DNA of 64,000 nucleotides from Pyrenochaeta sp. MPI-SDFR-AT-0127 (lineage: Eukaryota > Ascomycota > Dothideomycetes > Pleosporales > Cucurbitariaceae), in the NCBI GenBank assembly GCA_020747015.1, contig JAGTJM010000048.1, positions 124,001-188,000 of the forward strand. Reading direction: 5' to 3'. Below the pieces are notes generated by a model. It was not told where the DNA came from. It was given only the letters and a program-made list of their open reading frames with translations, and made no database searches. The position numbers and the translations under genes were made by a program. The stretch's first letter is position 1. Each line of letters starts with the position of its first letter. Positions 11,082-21,932 of the stretch are shown here, one piece after another.

Positions 11082-11269
11082 AGAAAGACACTCATGAAAC
11101 GTGGTGCAGAAGTGTACAAGGATCATTCGTCCCATATGATATTTAATGATGAATCGTCCTCATACTCTTCCTTCTACGTGACACCAAAGCCACGACGTGT
11201 TCTCGCCCAGCTCCGAGAACCCATACTAAATGCCTTCCTATGGCCTTAGTTTGGTAGACACCAAGTTAT

Positions 11270-12315
11270 TCACCGCCGCCCTGGTCTCTTGGGCTTTGCA
11301 AATCCCTTTGCTTCTGGTGGTGCTTCCACCTTGAATTCATCTCTAATGACCTGTTCCGTAACCTCGTCCGGGTTCGTCGCCTCCAACTTCTTTGCGACCT
11401 TGAGACCTCCCTCATTCTGCGCAAGAGATACCACGTTTCCCCGACTTGCTGCATATATCATGCGTTCGCGAATCTTCGCCGCTGACGGGCAAGTCGATAT
11501 GAAGACGATAGACGAGTCTGGGTCATCGTGTCGGTAAAATGCATATCGCGGTTCTTTCGTGTCGATAGAGCTGGCCAGTGTGGCAGGAGTGGCAGAGCTG
11601 GATGAGACGAGTTGAAGCGTCTCTGTTGTGCCATCCATGCGTAATTGAACAAGATTATCTGCTCCACCTTCACCGAGCGTTCTTAACGCTCCAGCAATCT
11701 CATCATCTGCTCTGATAGCTATCCGGCCGCCCTGAGCGAGGCCCTGCCCCCTCGTCCCTCTTGATTCCAAAGCCTCAGCTTCCTTGATATCCTGTAACGA
11801 TTGCTCCTCCGCTGTGAGCGGGTTGTCTTGCTCCTCGTGTGCTAGATGTTTTTCCCATCCCGAACTTGTGAGCTCAGAGGCTTCAGTGGTGAAGACACTG
11901 TCTGCAAAATGCTCGCCACCCAGTTCCCGCACGAGCGTCAAGCGTGTGCTAGCGAAGAGCATCTTTTGCCGCACTGGCGCGGCATTGGGTACATATGTGA
12001 CCGCTACCAATGACTTATCGGACGACGCAAGGTCATCTGCGCGACGGAGAAGGATGTAAAGGGCTGCATTGGGTTGCACATGTGATTGTAGGTTCTCGAG
12101 ATCGGACAGAAAGGTGGACGAGGACGAGGAGATTGTGCCGGCCGGTATGATAGTCTCCTTATCTATGGTCGCGAGAAGACCCCTCTGGCTGTTGGAGGTT
12201 ATCAGCGTGCCGAGGGCGGCTTTGAGCTCCTGGGAAGCTATAAAAGACGGTCAGCTTGCGGTGAGACATGGCCATTGAGCAGTGGGGGGAGTCTACCGGA
12301 GATGCCGGACTGCAT
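11270..12315 (-). CDS. TWF1: Twinfilin, actin monomer-binding protein
   Basis: Exons (minus) 12297-12315 (19 bp, encoding MQSGIS plus one base) and 11270-12237, intron 59 bp; 328 residues, the normal length of twinfilin. The joined start MQSGISASQELKAALGTL is typical of ADF-homology domain 1. Two ADF-H domains lie at about 5-140 and 180-310; the second contains YAFYRHDDPDSSIVFISTCP and AKIRERMIYAASRGNV, strongly conserved twinfilin blocks. The C-terminal tail (PEAKGFAKPKRPGRR) is basic and is the expected capping-protein and phosphoinositide-binding element. Twinfilin sequesters ADP-actin monomers and promotes barbed-end depolymerisation. The tiny first exon is easily missed by gene finders. 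Confidence 0.95.
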
Positions 12316-12670
12316 TTTGAAGGTATCAGAGGACGCCAAACGAAATCTACCTGGAAAGTTCCCAGGAGGGTTTCAAAGGAACCGGGTCGTGGATGCGAAC
12401 AGAATTGGATGTACGGTCAATGTTTACTCGAGGGGTGATGCAGCAATTAGTGGGGCATAGTGGGCTGCCAGGCCAATGCACCTTGGCGGCCCCTTGCGGT
12501 TTTGGCGTCTAGTTCCTGAGCACTGTTTAGCACTTGAAAATGGAATCTCCAATGAATATTCTGCTTTTATATACAGTCGCAAGGACATATAAACAGTGCT
12601 ATTGCGGGGCCAATGACCGCGCTTTGGATATCGACAATGCTAAACCTCTCCCCAATTACAAAGTCCATAA

Positions 12671-13898
12671 CTACTCCTCATACTTTCCACCAGGGATCAT
12701 CTCTCGTCCCTTCTCCAAAACGCCCTTCAAGTATTCGTATACGGTGAAAGTAACGGCTTGTCCGGGTGCAACGCGCATGACACGAGGTGTGATACCCTTG
12801 TAGAAACTATGGACACCCTCCTGTTTCCACATGTTGCTATTCAATTGATGAGCAATAGTTATCTAGTTCGACGCTGGCAACTTACTTTGCAATAATCGTT
12901 ATCCTCTGAAGAGCACTCTGACCTGGCTCTGCGGGCATCTTCTGTAACCTCGTCTTAATGGTATCAATTGGCGCATTGCTAAAAGGTCCGACAGCACCCG
13001 AGATCAATCCAATCAGACTCGTCTCGTAACTCGGCAGGTCGGTTGTGCCATGGTACTTCTGCAGTTGCGCTCTCAGCTCAGAGTATGCGGTAAAGTTTGC
13101 AGCTTGATTCGTTCCCTGGCGCAACGCTGTGAGTGAAACACCACGCCATAAAGCTCCAACGCCCTCTTCTTTCACAACAGTGTATAGAGCATGTGCAGCA
13201 TTACGGTACTTGGGAACGTCGAGTGGATCTGCCATAGAGTGGTGCTGAGCTTGTAATCGAATCTTCACAACTTCCATAGGTGTGACAACGAGCACAGCTT
13301 CTGTAACACCAGCGGCAAGACCGGCCATGAAAGTAGCCCGTGATGTGACATTGCCTTGTCCATCTGCTAGTGCTTGCTTATACCATTCGTAACTTGTGAA
13401 TCGAATAGCCATCTTGGGAACGATACCAGTGAGTACTGCTCCGAGACCCTTGTAAAGACCCAGTGCCGTTTCTCGTTTGACGATCTCACTTCCAGTCTTG
13501 AGGAAACCGCGCTTTGGGGCCTATTGGTCTTTTCTTAGTAACATTCATAGTCTCGGATATCCAAGCCCAGATTTATTCGGACTTGAATAGTAGATTGACA
13601 TACACCAGGCGCGCGAGCTCGTCTTGACAACTGCATGCGGACTTTGATAGTATCTGCGGTTCAGGTTAGAGATATCACAATTTGACCAAAAATAAGTTGG
13701 TGGATTTAAACCTACCTAGAGGATGGCACACCAGCGCCTCCATCATTCCAGCACCGCCACCAGCTACACCAGAAAGTCAGTAACTAATCATAGATACTCC
13801 AAACTCCTCCATTCTTCATGTTCAAGCTTACCGATTAAATTGGTAGCCGCCGAGGCAGGCTTCTTGCCGCCCGGCCCTTGTGTAGACTTCGCAGACAT
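12671..13898 (-). CDS. SFC1: Mitochondrial succinate/fumarate carrier
   Basis: Five exons (minus): 13832-13898, 13716-13763, 13604-13653, 12886-13520, 12671-12836; 321 residues, matching yeast Sfc1/Acr1 in length. Three mitochondrial-carrier signatures are present: HPLDTIKVRMQ, TPMEVVKIRLQ and APIDTIKTRLQ. Sfc1-type blocks include GLYKGLGAVLTGIVPKMAIR, SLIGLISGAVGPFSNAPIDT and FYKGITPRVMRVAPGQAVTF. The carrier exchanges cytosolic succinate for matrix fumarate across the inner membrane, linking the glyoxylate cycle to gluconeogenesis on acetate or ethanol. The third donor was placed after CCT-GGT because only that site keeps the frame. Six transmembrane helices are expected from the family. 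Confidence 0.94.
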
Positions 13899-15544
13899 AG
13901 TGTACGATTTATGAGTCTCCAAGCACGGAAAGAATGCGAAACGGCGAAGTTGACACTTGAGAGGTCTTCGAACGTAGAATTGCGGGAGGTAAGAGAAATT
14001 ATGACGCGCTGGGCGATCGAATCCGAGCTATACCCCAGTTTTGGAGGAATCTCTAGCTAGCTAGCTAGCTACTAAAGGCCTCGGCTTTTGACTCTAGAGA
14101 GACAAAGAGAAAGACGTGAGCAGTCCCAAAGCAAACACCTCAATTGAAGGACGGACGGTAAAACTTCAGCAAAGAGGAGAAAAGGAAAGGGTCCAAAGAA
14201 ATGAGCACGGAAATTCGTCACAGTCATATTCTAGCTCACCAGCGACCAGCCGCGGGTGTGAGGGACCGTCTACCATAATTCGTGCCGCCAACAGCCTCGG
14301 CCATTGCGTGAGCCCAGACCGGCAGTCTTAGTCTTAGTTTCTCCAGGGCACGCGTCCGGTTCGCAGCTCGTGCACGCTGCATCGGGGTCTACTTGGCGCT
14401 TGAACGTCTACCCCAGACCCGCAACAGCTGCTGTGGGCGAGCGGAACTTGGAGACGTGTGGTGTCGCTCGGCCGGGGATCGGCTGCTAAGGAATTACGTT
14501 ACCGAGACGTCTGCCAACACGCGTATGGCTGAATATCTTGATCAGCCTGAGAAGGAAATTCCGCGTATTGGTCGGAACTGGAAACGGTCGTGTGACACGT
14601 TGTTGATCAGGGACTTTCACGAGCTTGTGCATGTGGCTTTGGTGGTGGACGAGTGGGTGTATTTTTTTGGGTCAACATGTGAAAAGATGACGTTGAGCGC
14701 CGGCCGGAAAAGAAGTCCTGCAAGAATCCCGAATGCGCCCGGAACTGCACGTGCACGAAGATGCGTCGGAACATCTCAGAGCGACTTCGCTCCTCCCTTG
14801 AATCATTGTGCCGAATAGCTTCGCGAAGCTGTAATATTTGACCGTTTGAACGGAAATTTAAGCGGAAACAGTCTCATGTTCGAACAGAGATTTCTCATAT
14901 CTCGATTGTCTAGATGCATCTCCGCGGGTCTTCAGCTCTCCAAGCACCATTAAACATTGTAGAGACAAAGAGATACGTCTAAAGTTCGATATGTCAGATC
15001 TTGAAAAGTAAAAATAGTCAAAATGTTGCAATTTTCCATGCATTAAGGAACGGATAGCAGAAACTTACACGCACTATCTCCTAAACAGCTGGGAGATAGA
15101 CTAAGATCTCTTACATTACAGGGGGACACCCTAGGCGACGCAATGCAAGATTTCATCGACATGGAAGTTATTTTGTTTTATATACGCTTGCATCTCGTAT
15201 TCAACCGCCTTCCGTGTCGTCGTGTCTTAGCATGACCCACGATTACTATGCGTGTAAGAGCGACAGTACACATGCCCCTGCTCTGATATATATTCTCAGT
15301 ATTTGCCAATTAAAGGTCTTTGGCCATTCAATGTCATGATATAATACTTTACTAAAGCCAACCACTCCCATAATTCGACTTCAAATGTCAACGTCAGCCT
15401 ACTATGGTAACTTGTTGATCATCGTGGGTGTGTTGTCACGAGGTGAACTCGTTGTAGCTGGATGTGATGGACTTGGATGTAGACGATTGAGCCTCAAAGG
15501 TTTTGCCTCGTTCCAGAGTGTCCAAAGGATAACCTGCAACTTCG
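13899..15544. other. 1.6-kb intergenic region with a CTAG microsatellite
   Basis: Between the Sfc1 start and the Mtg1 stop. It holds a short (CTAG)n run near 14052-14071. An open frame of about 140 codons at 14393-14818 lacks an ATG start and any motif, and I do not call it. No RNA gene is recognised. Confidence 0.5.
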
Positions 15545-16630
15545 TCATCTCTCTCCTCGAGCCTTATTTCTCTCCCTCCTCCGCTCCCTCTCCGCTTTGC
15601 GTGCTTGATTGAGACTTGGCGTCACACCCTCCTCTTCTAGCTTCGCCTTCTCCAGACCTCCCTCCTCAACTTCGTCCAGGAGAAACCGGCCCATCTGTCC
15701 GCTCCTCCACTTCTGGATCACCCAGAGCGCTGTAGCTTCGGTATCCACAGAACCACCTTTGCCCAATCTACCCGTCTGCCTAGCAACCTCACTGAGAAGT
15801 TCAATGACATCGTTCGTCGGCGGCGCGTATTCGGAGTATAGTGTTGGCGAGTGGAGGTTCAGATGATACAGCAGGTAATCAGCTAGCATCACGGGCGGGA
15901 TGATGGTGTCTTTTACACTTCCACACAGCGCCAACTTCATCATAGCTTCCGCATCCGGCACGTACGGTATGAATACACCCGGCGTATCCAACAAATACAC
16001 ACCTCCGCCCACACCCTTCAGCTTTCTCTTTGCTCCTTCATCTGCGCTTTCCATATCATCTTCACTGGGTATGATCTTGACGCCGCTACTGGAAACTTTC
16101 CGTGTAACACCAGGCTGTGCGCCAGTAGCTGCAACTTTGCCTTTACCAATCCCTTGGGCGCGAAGGGCGTTGAGAAGTGTAGATTTGCCGACATTCGGCA
16201 TGCCTACGACCATTACGCGGTGCCCAACGAGCTTCCAGCGCTTCTGTGCGTGTTCTCGGAGCGTCTCAAGAAGTTTCAAAATGCTTTTGCGGCTACTGTA
16301 TTCACCGTCGGGATCTTTCCCGTTCCTCACAAACATTGTGGTGGTGGGATGGTGCCACTTCTTAATAATCTCTTCATTTTTCGTGTCCCTCGACCCACCG
16401 CCGAGATCTCTTTTTGTATACACAACGACCCTCTCCTTTCCTTCGAGAGCTGACTCGAATAACGGGTTGCGCGAAGTAAGTGGTACACGATAGTCGCGGC
16501 ATTCGATGACGAGGTCGATGGAGGAAAGCAGCGATTTCATCTTCTGTAAGCCGGACTTGTGGTGGCCCAGGAAGTAGGACCTGGGCAACGAGGGAAGCGG
16601 TGGGAATGCATGGCGGGGGATGAATGACAT
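15545..16630 (-). CDS. MTG1: Mitochondrial ribosome-associated GTPase Mtg1
   Basis: Intronless, 361 residues, ATG at 16630. The G motifs are in the circularly permuted order of the YlqF/YawG family: G4 as TKRD (72-75) comes first, then the P-loop GMPNVGKST (143-151), the G2 region with PGVTR, and G3 as DTPG (215-218). The opening segment (LIDLVIECRDYRVP-type, about 37-50) is the classical start of this GTPase group. The C-terminus is Arg/Lys/Glu-rich, suited to RNA contact. Yeast Mtg1 acts in assembly of the mitochondrial large ribosomal subunit. A short basic N-terminus is consistent with mitochondrial import but I cannot place a cleavage site. Confidence 0.92.
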   Translation of the reverse strand: MSFIPRHAFPPLPSLPRSYFLGHHKSGLQKMKSLLSSIDLVIECRDYRVPLTSRNPLFESALEGKERVVVYTKRDLGGGSRDTKNEEIIKKWHHPTTTMFVRNGKDPDGEYSSRKSILKLLETLREHAQKRWKLVGHRVMVVGMPNVGKSTLLNALRAQGIGKGKVAATGAQPGVTRKVSSSGVKIIPSEDDMESADEGAKRKLKGVGGGVYLLDTPGVFIPYVPDAEAMMKLALCGSVKDTIIPPVMLADYLLYHLNLHSPTLYSEYAPPTNDVIELLSEVARQTGRLGKGGSVDTEATALWVIQKWRSGQMGRFLLDEVEEGGLEKAKLEEEGVTPSLNQARKAERERRRERNKARGER

Positions 16631-17001
16631 TTGTCACATTGGACGTGTTGTGGAGGAGAAAACAGAGCTCATGCAAGTCCGAATAATTTCTTGAACCGAG
16701 TCAAGCAACCCATCTTCTTGGCAGATCTTGACTCGCCAATCGCCCGAAGGTCACCTTATATGGTTGCAACACTTCTGCCAGCATGGAGCTCGAAAGTCAT
16801 AATATTCCTCTAGATGATTCAGACTATTCTTCTCGTAGCCTCGGGCCCAAAAACGATGCTTAATTAACCTGTCTATGCTAACATGACACAGCACACCAAA
16901 ATATCTCTATTCACGTAGAACAACCCTTCCTTGTAGACCCTGTGTCATCATCACTGCCACGAGCGATCAAGGCACTTATCACTGTTTCTGCACTTCGAAT
17001 C
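16631..17001. other. Intergenic, no gene seen
   Basis: About 370 bp upstream of Mtg1 and downstream of the secreted-protein gene, both on the minus strand. Nothing beyond presumed promoter and 3' flank is visible. Confidence 0.5.
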
Positions 17002-18260
17002 CTACAAGTCCTTATGTGCTAGAACATTAGGCTCATCGCCAGTCTCAGGTCCAAACACATAGACTGTATGGGTGCTAGTTGCCGTGGATGTCGGCAATGT
17101 GTAGGTGTGCAGTACAGTTTCATGAACAGGGTCCGGGAGATCAATGGGTCGAGCTGCGGTCTTTTGGCACTTCTCGATTTTGTCCCCAGTCTTCTGGAGA
17201 CGGACTTCCGCGTTGGGCTTGCCACGCTTTTCCCATTCGGCATCGGCACAGACTCTCTTGCCTGGTACGAATGGATGATCGAAAGTGACGCGCCGATGCC
17301 ACGACTTCCGCTTTTCGAGTGGCACTGGTGCAAGCTTTTCCACATCTCCTATGTCGACTGTGGAGGTAGTCAGCTCGTATAGAGTCGTCGAGTCTGAGTA
17401 GAGCGTAGTGCTGATATGTTCTGTGACGGTAATACGCTCGCCGTCGATTGCAACAGGCCTCGCACCACAGGACACAGGATTATTAGGGCCGGAGCGGCAT
17501 TCGAACTCAGTGTAGTCATCGAGCTTCTCCGTGTAGCACTCATAACAGATGACAGACCAACTCCATGGGTGGTAGAGCCACACACCCTTGGTATTGCCCT
17601 TCTTGTCGCGTGGCTCAAGACGATTCTCCGATGATTCTGGGGACCGGACCGCGATGTTTTGACGATCGGCATGAGTGAGCGTGAGTATATTCGTCTCATA
17701 ATTTGGTGTTGGCTTCTCGTTAGCGCCGAAAGTCCATGAAGTGGCTACTATAGTCGTCGTATAGGTAGTGCCACTGTTTGGAGATCTTCTTAGCACATGC
17801 TGTGGGATTGCAGGATAGGATTGGAAAATTACCTAGTTTGGCTCGAGATGACCTTGTTTCCGCATTGGAACTTTGCGGAAAATATTGAGATGTTCTCGCC
17901 TGGTTGACCAGGATGTAGGCAGCGGGACAGAATTGCCGGTAACTCTTCAACTTCGAGCTCTTGGTCACCAAGACAGCCAGGCGTCTTGTATGTGATCAAC
18001 TCGCAGTGTGTTCCGCCGTTGTTGACATCGTTCACCCATTTGCTGCGTTTGGGGTCAAACACAGGTCGGATGCTCCTAGCTCCATAGTCGAAGTTCTGAC
18101 ACTCTCCCCGTTCAAGGTCGACGTTGGCGCCATGCGGAGGCCCAAAACAATAGTCACTGGTGAAGGCGTAGATGCGGATTTGGTCCTCCTTGCTCCTGGC
18201 ATGGGCAATGGAGAGGAGTGCAAGCAAGACGCTCACAACAAGCAGGACAAGCCGAGACAT
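17002..18260 (-). CDS. Secreted protein of unknown function
   Basis: Exons (minus) 17833-18260 and 17002-17788, with a very short 44-bp intron; the join ACT-AG|A-AGA keeps the frame, giving 404 residues. The N-terminus MSRLVLLVVSVLLALLSIAHA is a clear signal peptide. The mature part has well-spaced cysteines in the first exon (contexts SDYCFGPP, RGECQNF, GGTHCELI, TPGCLGD, LSRCLHP, KFQCGN) and more in the second (YECYTE, FECRS, SCGAR). That suggests a disulfide-stabilised extracellular domain. The second half is rich in Thr and charged residues, with NETN-like sites that could be glycosylated. There is no membrane anchor or catalytic motif I recognise. It is a plausible cell-wall or secreted interaction protein. 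Confidence 0.75.
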
Positions 18261-19186
18261 TTTGAGAAGGCCTGCATAGTTAGCATATCGATCTCATCGG
18301 AGATGAACAGGTTCGGAAAAGACGTGGGAAGTGGCAAAAATGCGAGTCAAGATGCATACCCAGCAAAAGAACAAGGAACAGCTCAAGTAGTTGTCTCAGG
18401 GCACTACAGTCATGTCAGTATCTGCTGCAAGAGTAGATGACGAAGAAGGCCGACTGAGTTGATGAAGACAGTGTTGTAGTAGCAGCAGCCGCAGATTGAA
18501 CATATGATTGAGAAAATAGAACAACATACCAAAAGTCACACTACAGTGGGAGAGATTCAACTGCGATATCAAGATTGTCGCTGCGATTGTTGGGATGATG
18601 GAGACGTGGAATCATTTCGACAATATACCAAATTATATGAGCAACTGGCACTTGCCATACGCGACGCTTGCCATGGAAACAGGAATAGAAGGCGAGCTAT
18701 AGTGAGATGGCAAGAAGTGCTGCTTGTGGTAAAGCCACAAGCATTTGGGGACGTTGCGTACCGTAAACATCAGCAGGGAACAATTGAGCATGAAGCAAGT
18801 GCGCCCATAGCACTGGGTAGGTCCAAATGCCTGGAGAACTCGAGAGGTTCGTGGCTGAAGAATGCAGCATCAATTGGCATGGAAAGAAGCCCAGATGCTG
18901 CGTTGATTTCTCCTTTTAGCTCGCGTGCAGTAAAGATGGTCATTGCAGTAGGTCCACTTCTTCCAATTATGCACACTCAACGCGTCTTCGAGAGCGAAAG
19001 AGCATACTGCGATTTTTTATATACCGCTTCTGAAATGCAGCGTGCAACGCTGTTGAGGACCCGGTACCCATCCGATTCAGTTCCATGTATCTATGCCACC
19101 ACCGCCTAAACACCAGCACTCAACTCCTGAACTCCCGGTAAACCTGAGGTCCTATACTGTTCTACTTGGCTTCAACATTCCCTTTC
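18261..19186. other. 0.9-kb intergenic region
   Basis: Lies between the start of the secreted-protein gene and the stop of the Arf-GAP gene, both minus. A 201-codon ATG-initiated plus-strand frame (18504-19109) is present but has no recognisable domain and unremarkable codon pattern; I treat it as chance. The region probably holds the secreted protein's promoter. Confidence 0.45.
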
Positions 19187-20694
19187 TTACCACTCGCCCC
19201 ACCCCTCATCCTTCTTCCCGCCCGCAGCTCCACCTGTATTCTTCTTCATCGCGCTGGTGCCAATCCCTGATGGCTTGCTCTTTGCTTGGGTAGCGTTGAC
19301 TTTTGTCTCGCCAGCACTTGCGAATTCGTCCCAGAAGTCTTGCTTATCCTTGGTTGGACCTTTGGGTGCTTCACCGAATGACTCCCAGAAGTCTTTGCGC
19401 TCCGGCTCGACATTTGCACGGCGTGCGTTGGGATTTGCGGAAGTGTTGTCGCCTTCGACGAAGCGGTTGAATGCCGTGCCGGCGTTGGCGGCGGAGGATT
19501 GGAGGGTTTGGCCTAGGGTTCCGGCCGTGTTCCGGGCTTGTGAGGCGATATCTGCTTCTGCAAGCTGTTATCTCGTTAATGTATGTTCTTCACATGTCCG
19601 TTTTACTTGAGGAGCCAAACATACCTTCTGCATGCCAGGCTTGACATAACCCTCATAACCGACCTTGCCAACCTTGCTCACGCTTGCCCCTAACCAGCCA
19701 AAACCCTTTGTGAGGGCAGCCACAGGATCTTTCTGGAAATCAGAGAGCTCTGGTGGCGCACCAGGCTCATCGTCTTTCTTCCACGCATCGGGCTCACTTC
19801 CAAAGCCTCCGTACTTTCCTCCCTGATTTGGTGCGACACCCTCTGGTCTGCTGGCATTGTCCGCGCCCATCTTTGCAAAGTAGGCTTCATTCTTCGCCTT
19901 TTGTGAAGACATGGCATTCGTCCCTAGCGCGGGTGAGCCAGAGCGCTGCAAGCCCGCATCATTACTTCGTGTCTTGCTCAGAGGTGTCTGGCTTCGGCTT
20001 CCCGCTGCACTCGCTCGTCCACTCAACGCTGCACCAGCACCAGCAGCACTTGGCACATTCTCCTTCTTGGGTAGCCTCTTAGGTAGATTGCTCTTGTCGA
20101 ACTCTCTGTCCTCAACCTTACAGCTCAATCGTTCTTTCCATTCATCGCCCGCTTCGGAGTCGTACCGCTCCTGGATCGAAGAGGCCTCGAAGGTCCGTCC
20201 ATCTTTTGTATTCGAGGCGTGGGAATTGAAGAATTCTTGGAACGGCTTGTTGCCTCCAGCAGCCATGCGCGCGAGCTCCGCGCCCTTGAAGGCATCCATG
20301 GTTATACTACGAATGAAGGAGATGTGCACGCCGAGGCCGCGGTGGACTCCAGAGCAGGAGAGACACATGAAGATGCCGAGCTTGGGCGAGGCCTGGTATT
20401 GAACATCTTAGCATGTGCAGCCCGTGGTCGTGTGCGTGTGGAGGAGAGGGCGCATACCCATTGTGGACTCGGCGCATTGCAGTCAACACACTTGTTGTTG
20501 TCGTTTGTCTTTTGGATCTCCAGGAGCTGAAGGCATAGTTAGTTAGTATCGCTCATCTCCCCTGTTCCCATGCATAGCCTTGTTGCTGTCGTCCCCTCCG
20601 TGATCCCCCTGGAACCCCACTCCGCGAACTCATGAGCAACTAGACAACGTACCTTACTCCGGGTCTCCGGGTCTACTTCCCACATTTTACTCAT
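19187..20694 (-). CDS. GCS1: Arf GTPase-activating protein (Gcs1/ArfGAP1 type)
   Basis: Exons (minus) 20653-20694, 20458-20526, 19625-20392 and 19187-19564; 418 residues. The zinc finger C27-x2-C30-x16-C47-x2-C50 spans exons 2 and 3 (KCVDCNAPSPQW / ASPKLGIFMCLSCSG), and R55 in GVHRGLG is the expected catalytic arginine. After the GAP domain (1-120) comes a linker, then YFAKMGADNASRPEGV-type and GFGWLGASVSKVGK amphipathic segments resembling the curvature-sensing ALPS region, and paired DFWESFG/DFWDEFA motifs near the C-terminus, a hallmark of Gcs1. It stimulates GTP hydrolysis by Arf1 in COPI and post-Golgi traffic. A Sec7-type Arf exchange factor is encoded 6 kb away, but I infer no operon-like link. 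Confidence 0.95.
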
Positions 20695-21932
20695 GGTGTA
20701 TATATGGGAGGCAGGCGACTGCGAGCGATAGAATGAAAAGTCCAAGGGAGACACAAGAGCTCAATGTTTTGAGGTTGGTGCGATCGACAGCGGTCAGATC
20801 CAGGCCGGCCATGATAGGTCTAAGCGGGAGTGTGGCGCACATCCACTTGAGCCTCAAGTCACATCAGACAGGGGATGCCCATACACTAAGAATAGCCTCC
20901 AAAACTCCGAGCCAGGTATCCAATCACACACATGTATCAGGAACTGTCATATTCCGTGTATTTGCCACAGTTCGAATATCGGACGGACAAGGAACGAGCA
21001 AACCGATCGAGGCATCTAGAGCGCCTCCAGCAAAAGTGAAAATAGTCTTAAATACGCAGTTCTTTCGGGCATCAAAGGGACAATTCAGTTGGGTACTAAT
21101 CCATAACCGTCTCACGCCGTCTCTCCCTCGCGTCACATGTTGTGAACATGATCCAGTCATCTAGCAACACAGCCGAATCGTGGATCCACTTTGGTGCCAT
21201 GTAACGGCAGCCCTTGCTGTTACGCCACTTCGAGGTTGTATACTCAACGCACTGTACCAAGACCATCCTCACATAGTCCAGGGTGAAGAGATCCTCCCTC
21301 GATGGCTAGTCTCTCGACCGTGACACAAAGACAATAGTACAGAGGAAAACCTCGGGTATCCACGACAGATGAGTATGTTTCGTGCGAATGTGCCGTGATC
21401 AGACTATAAAGTCGTCACTCCACATGAATTCCCAGGCAAAGCAGGTGCGATAGGCAGAATCCCAAGCCGAAAGTAGTTATAGATCTCGAGAATATACTCA
21501 TAATAGTCAACCTCCATGTTGTTGTTCTTGAGCACTGGGGGCGGACGGATTGAGGCAGCTTCCTGCATTGAACATATTAGTAGGATGTAGTTTGCTGAAT
21601 TGCTACATTGCTGAAAGTTTAATATGTTTGAGCACATCCCTACCGACTCAGTGTACACAAGCGCTCAAGGATCTGAGGGAATCCGTTAGTGTGGGATCAT
21701 TTTCAAGCTGAGAGCATTCTAGTGAGAGGAGACTAGGTATATATCGAATGTATCGCATCAACTAAGAGGGGGCAACATGCAGTAAAAGTACACACAGGGA
21801 CATGTAAGTGGGATGGCCGACAGGAGCGGCGCTAACTTAGTGTGCATGCACGTCATTCGCCCCGCCAAATCACAAAGTCACAGCCTACGGAGCTTCACAT
21901 CAGGTGTACTGCGACCGTAGATTTGCTGCACA
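20695..21932. other. 1.2-kb divergent intergenic region
   Basis: Separates the starts of the Arf-GAP gene (minus) and Vms1 (plus), so it should hold both promoters. An ATG-initiated 143-codon frame (20733-21164) lacks any motif. A minus-strand stretch at 21404-21560 preceded by a good splice acceptor is discussed among the findings. Confidence 0.45.

Noticed and set aside
14000..14060. tRNA-like B-box string GATCGAATCC
   Set aside because: No matching A box, acceptor stem or anticodon arm could be folded around it.
14393..14818. 141-codon plus-strand frame
   Set aside because: Starts with TTG, no motif, in an intergenic region with a microsatellite.
18504..19109. ATG-initiated 201-codon plus-strand frame
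   Set aside because: No domain, signal peptide or homologous motif, and it lies in the promoter zone of a secreted-protein gene; length alone is not enough.
20733..21164. 143-codon plus-strand frame upstream of Vms1
   Set aside because: No recognisable motif; an opposed frame of similar quality overlaps it (20924-21160).
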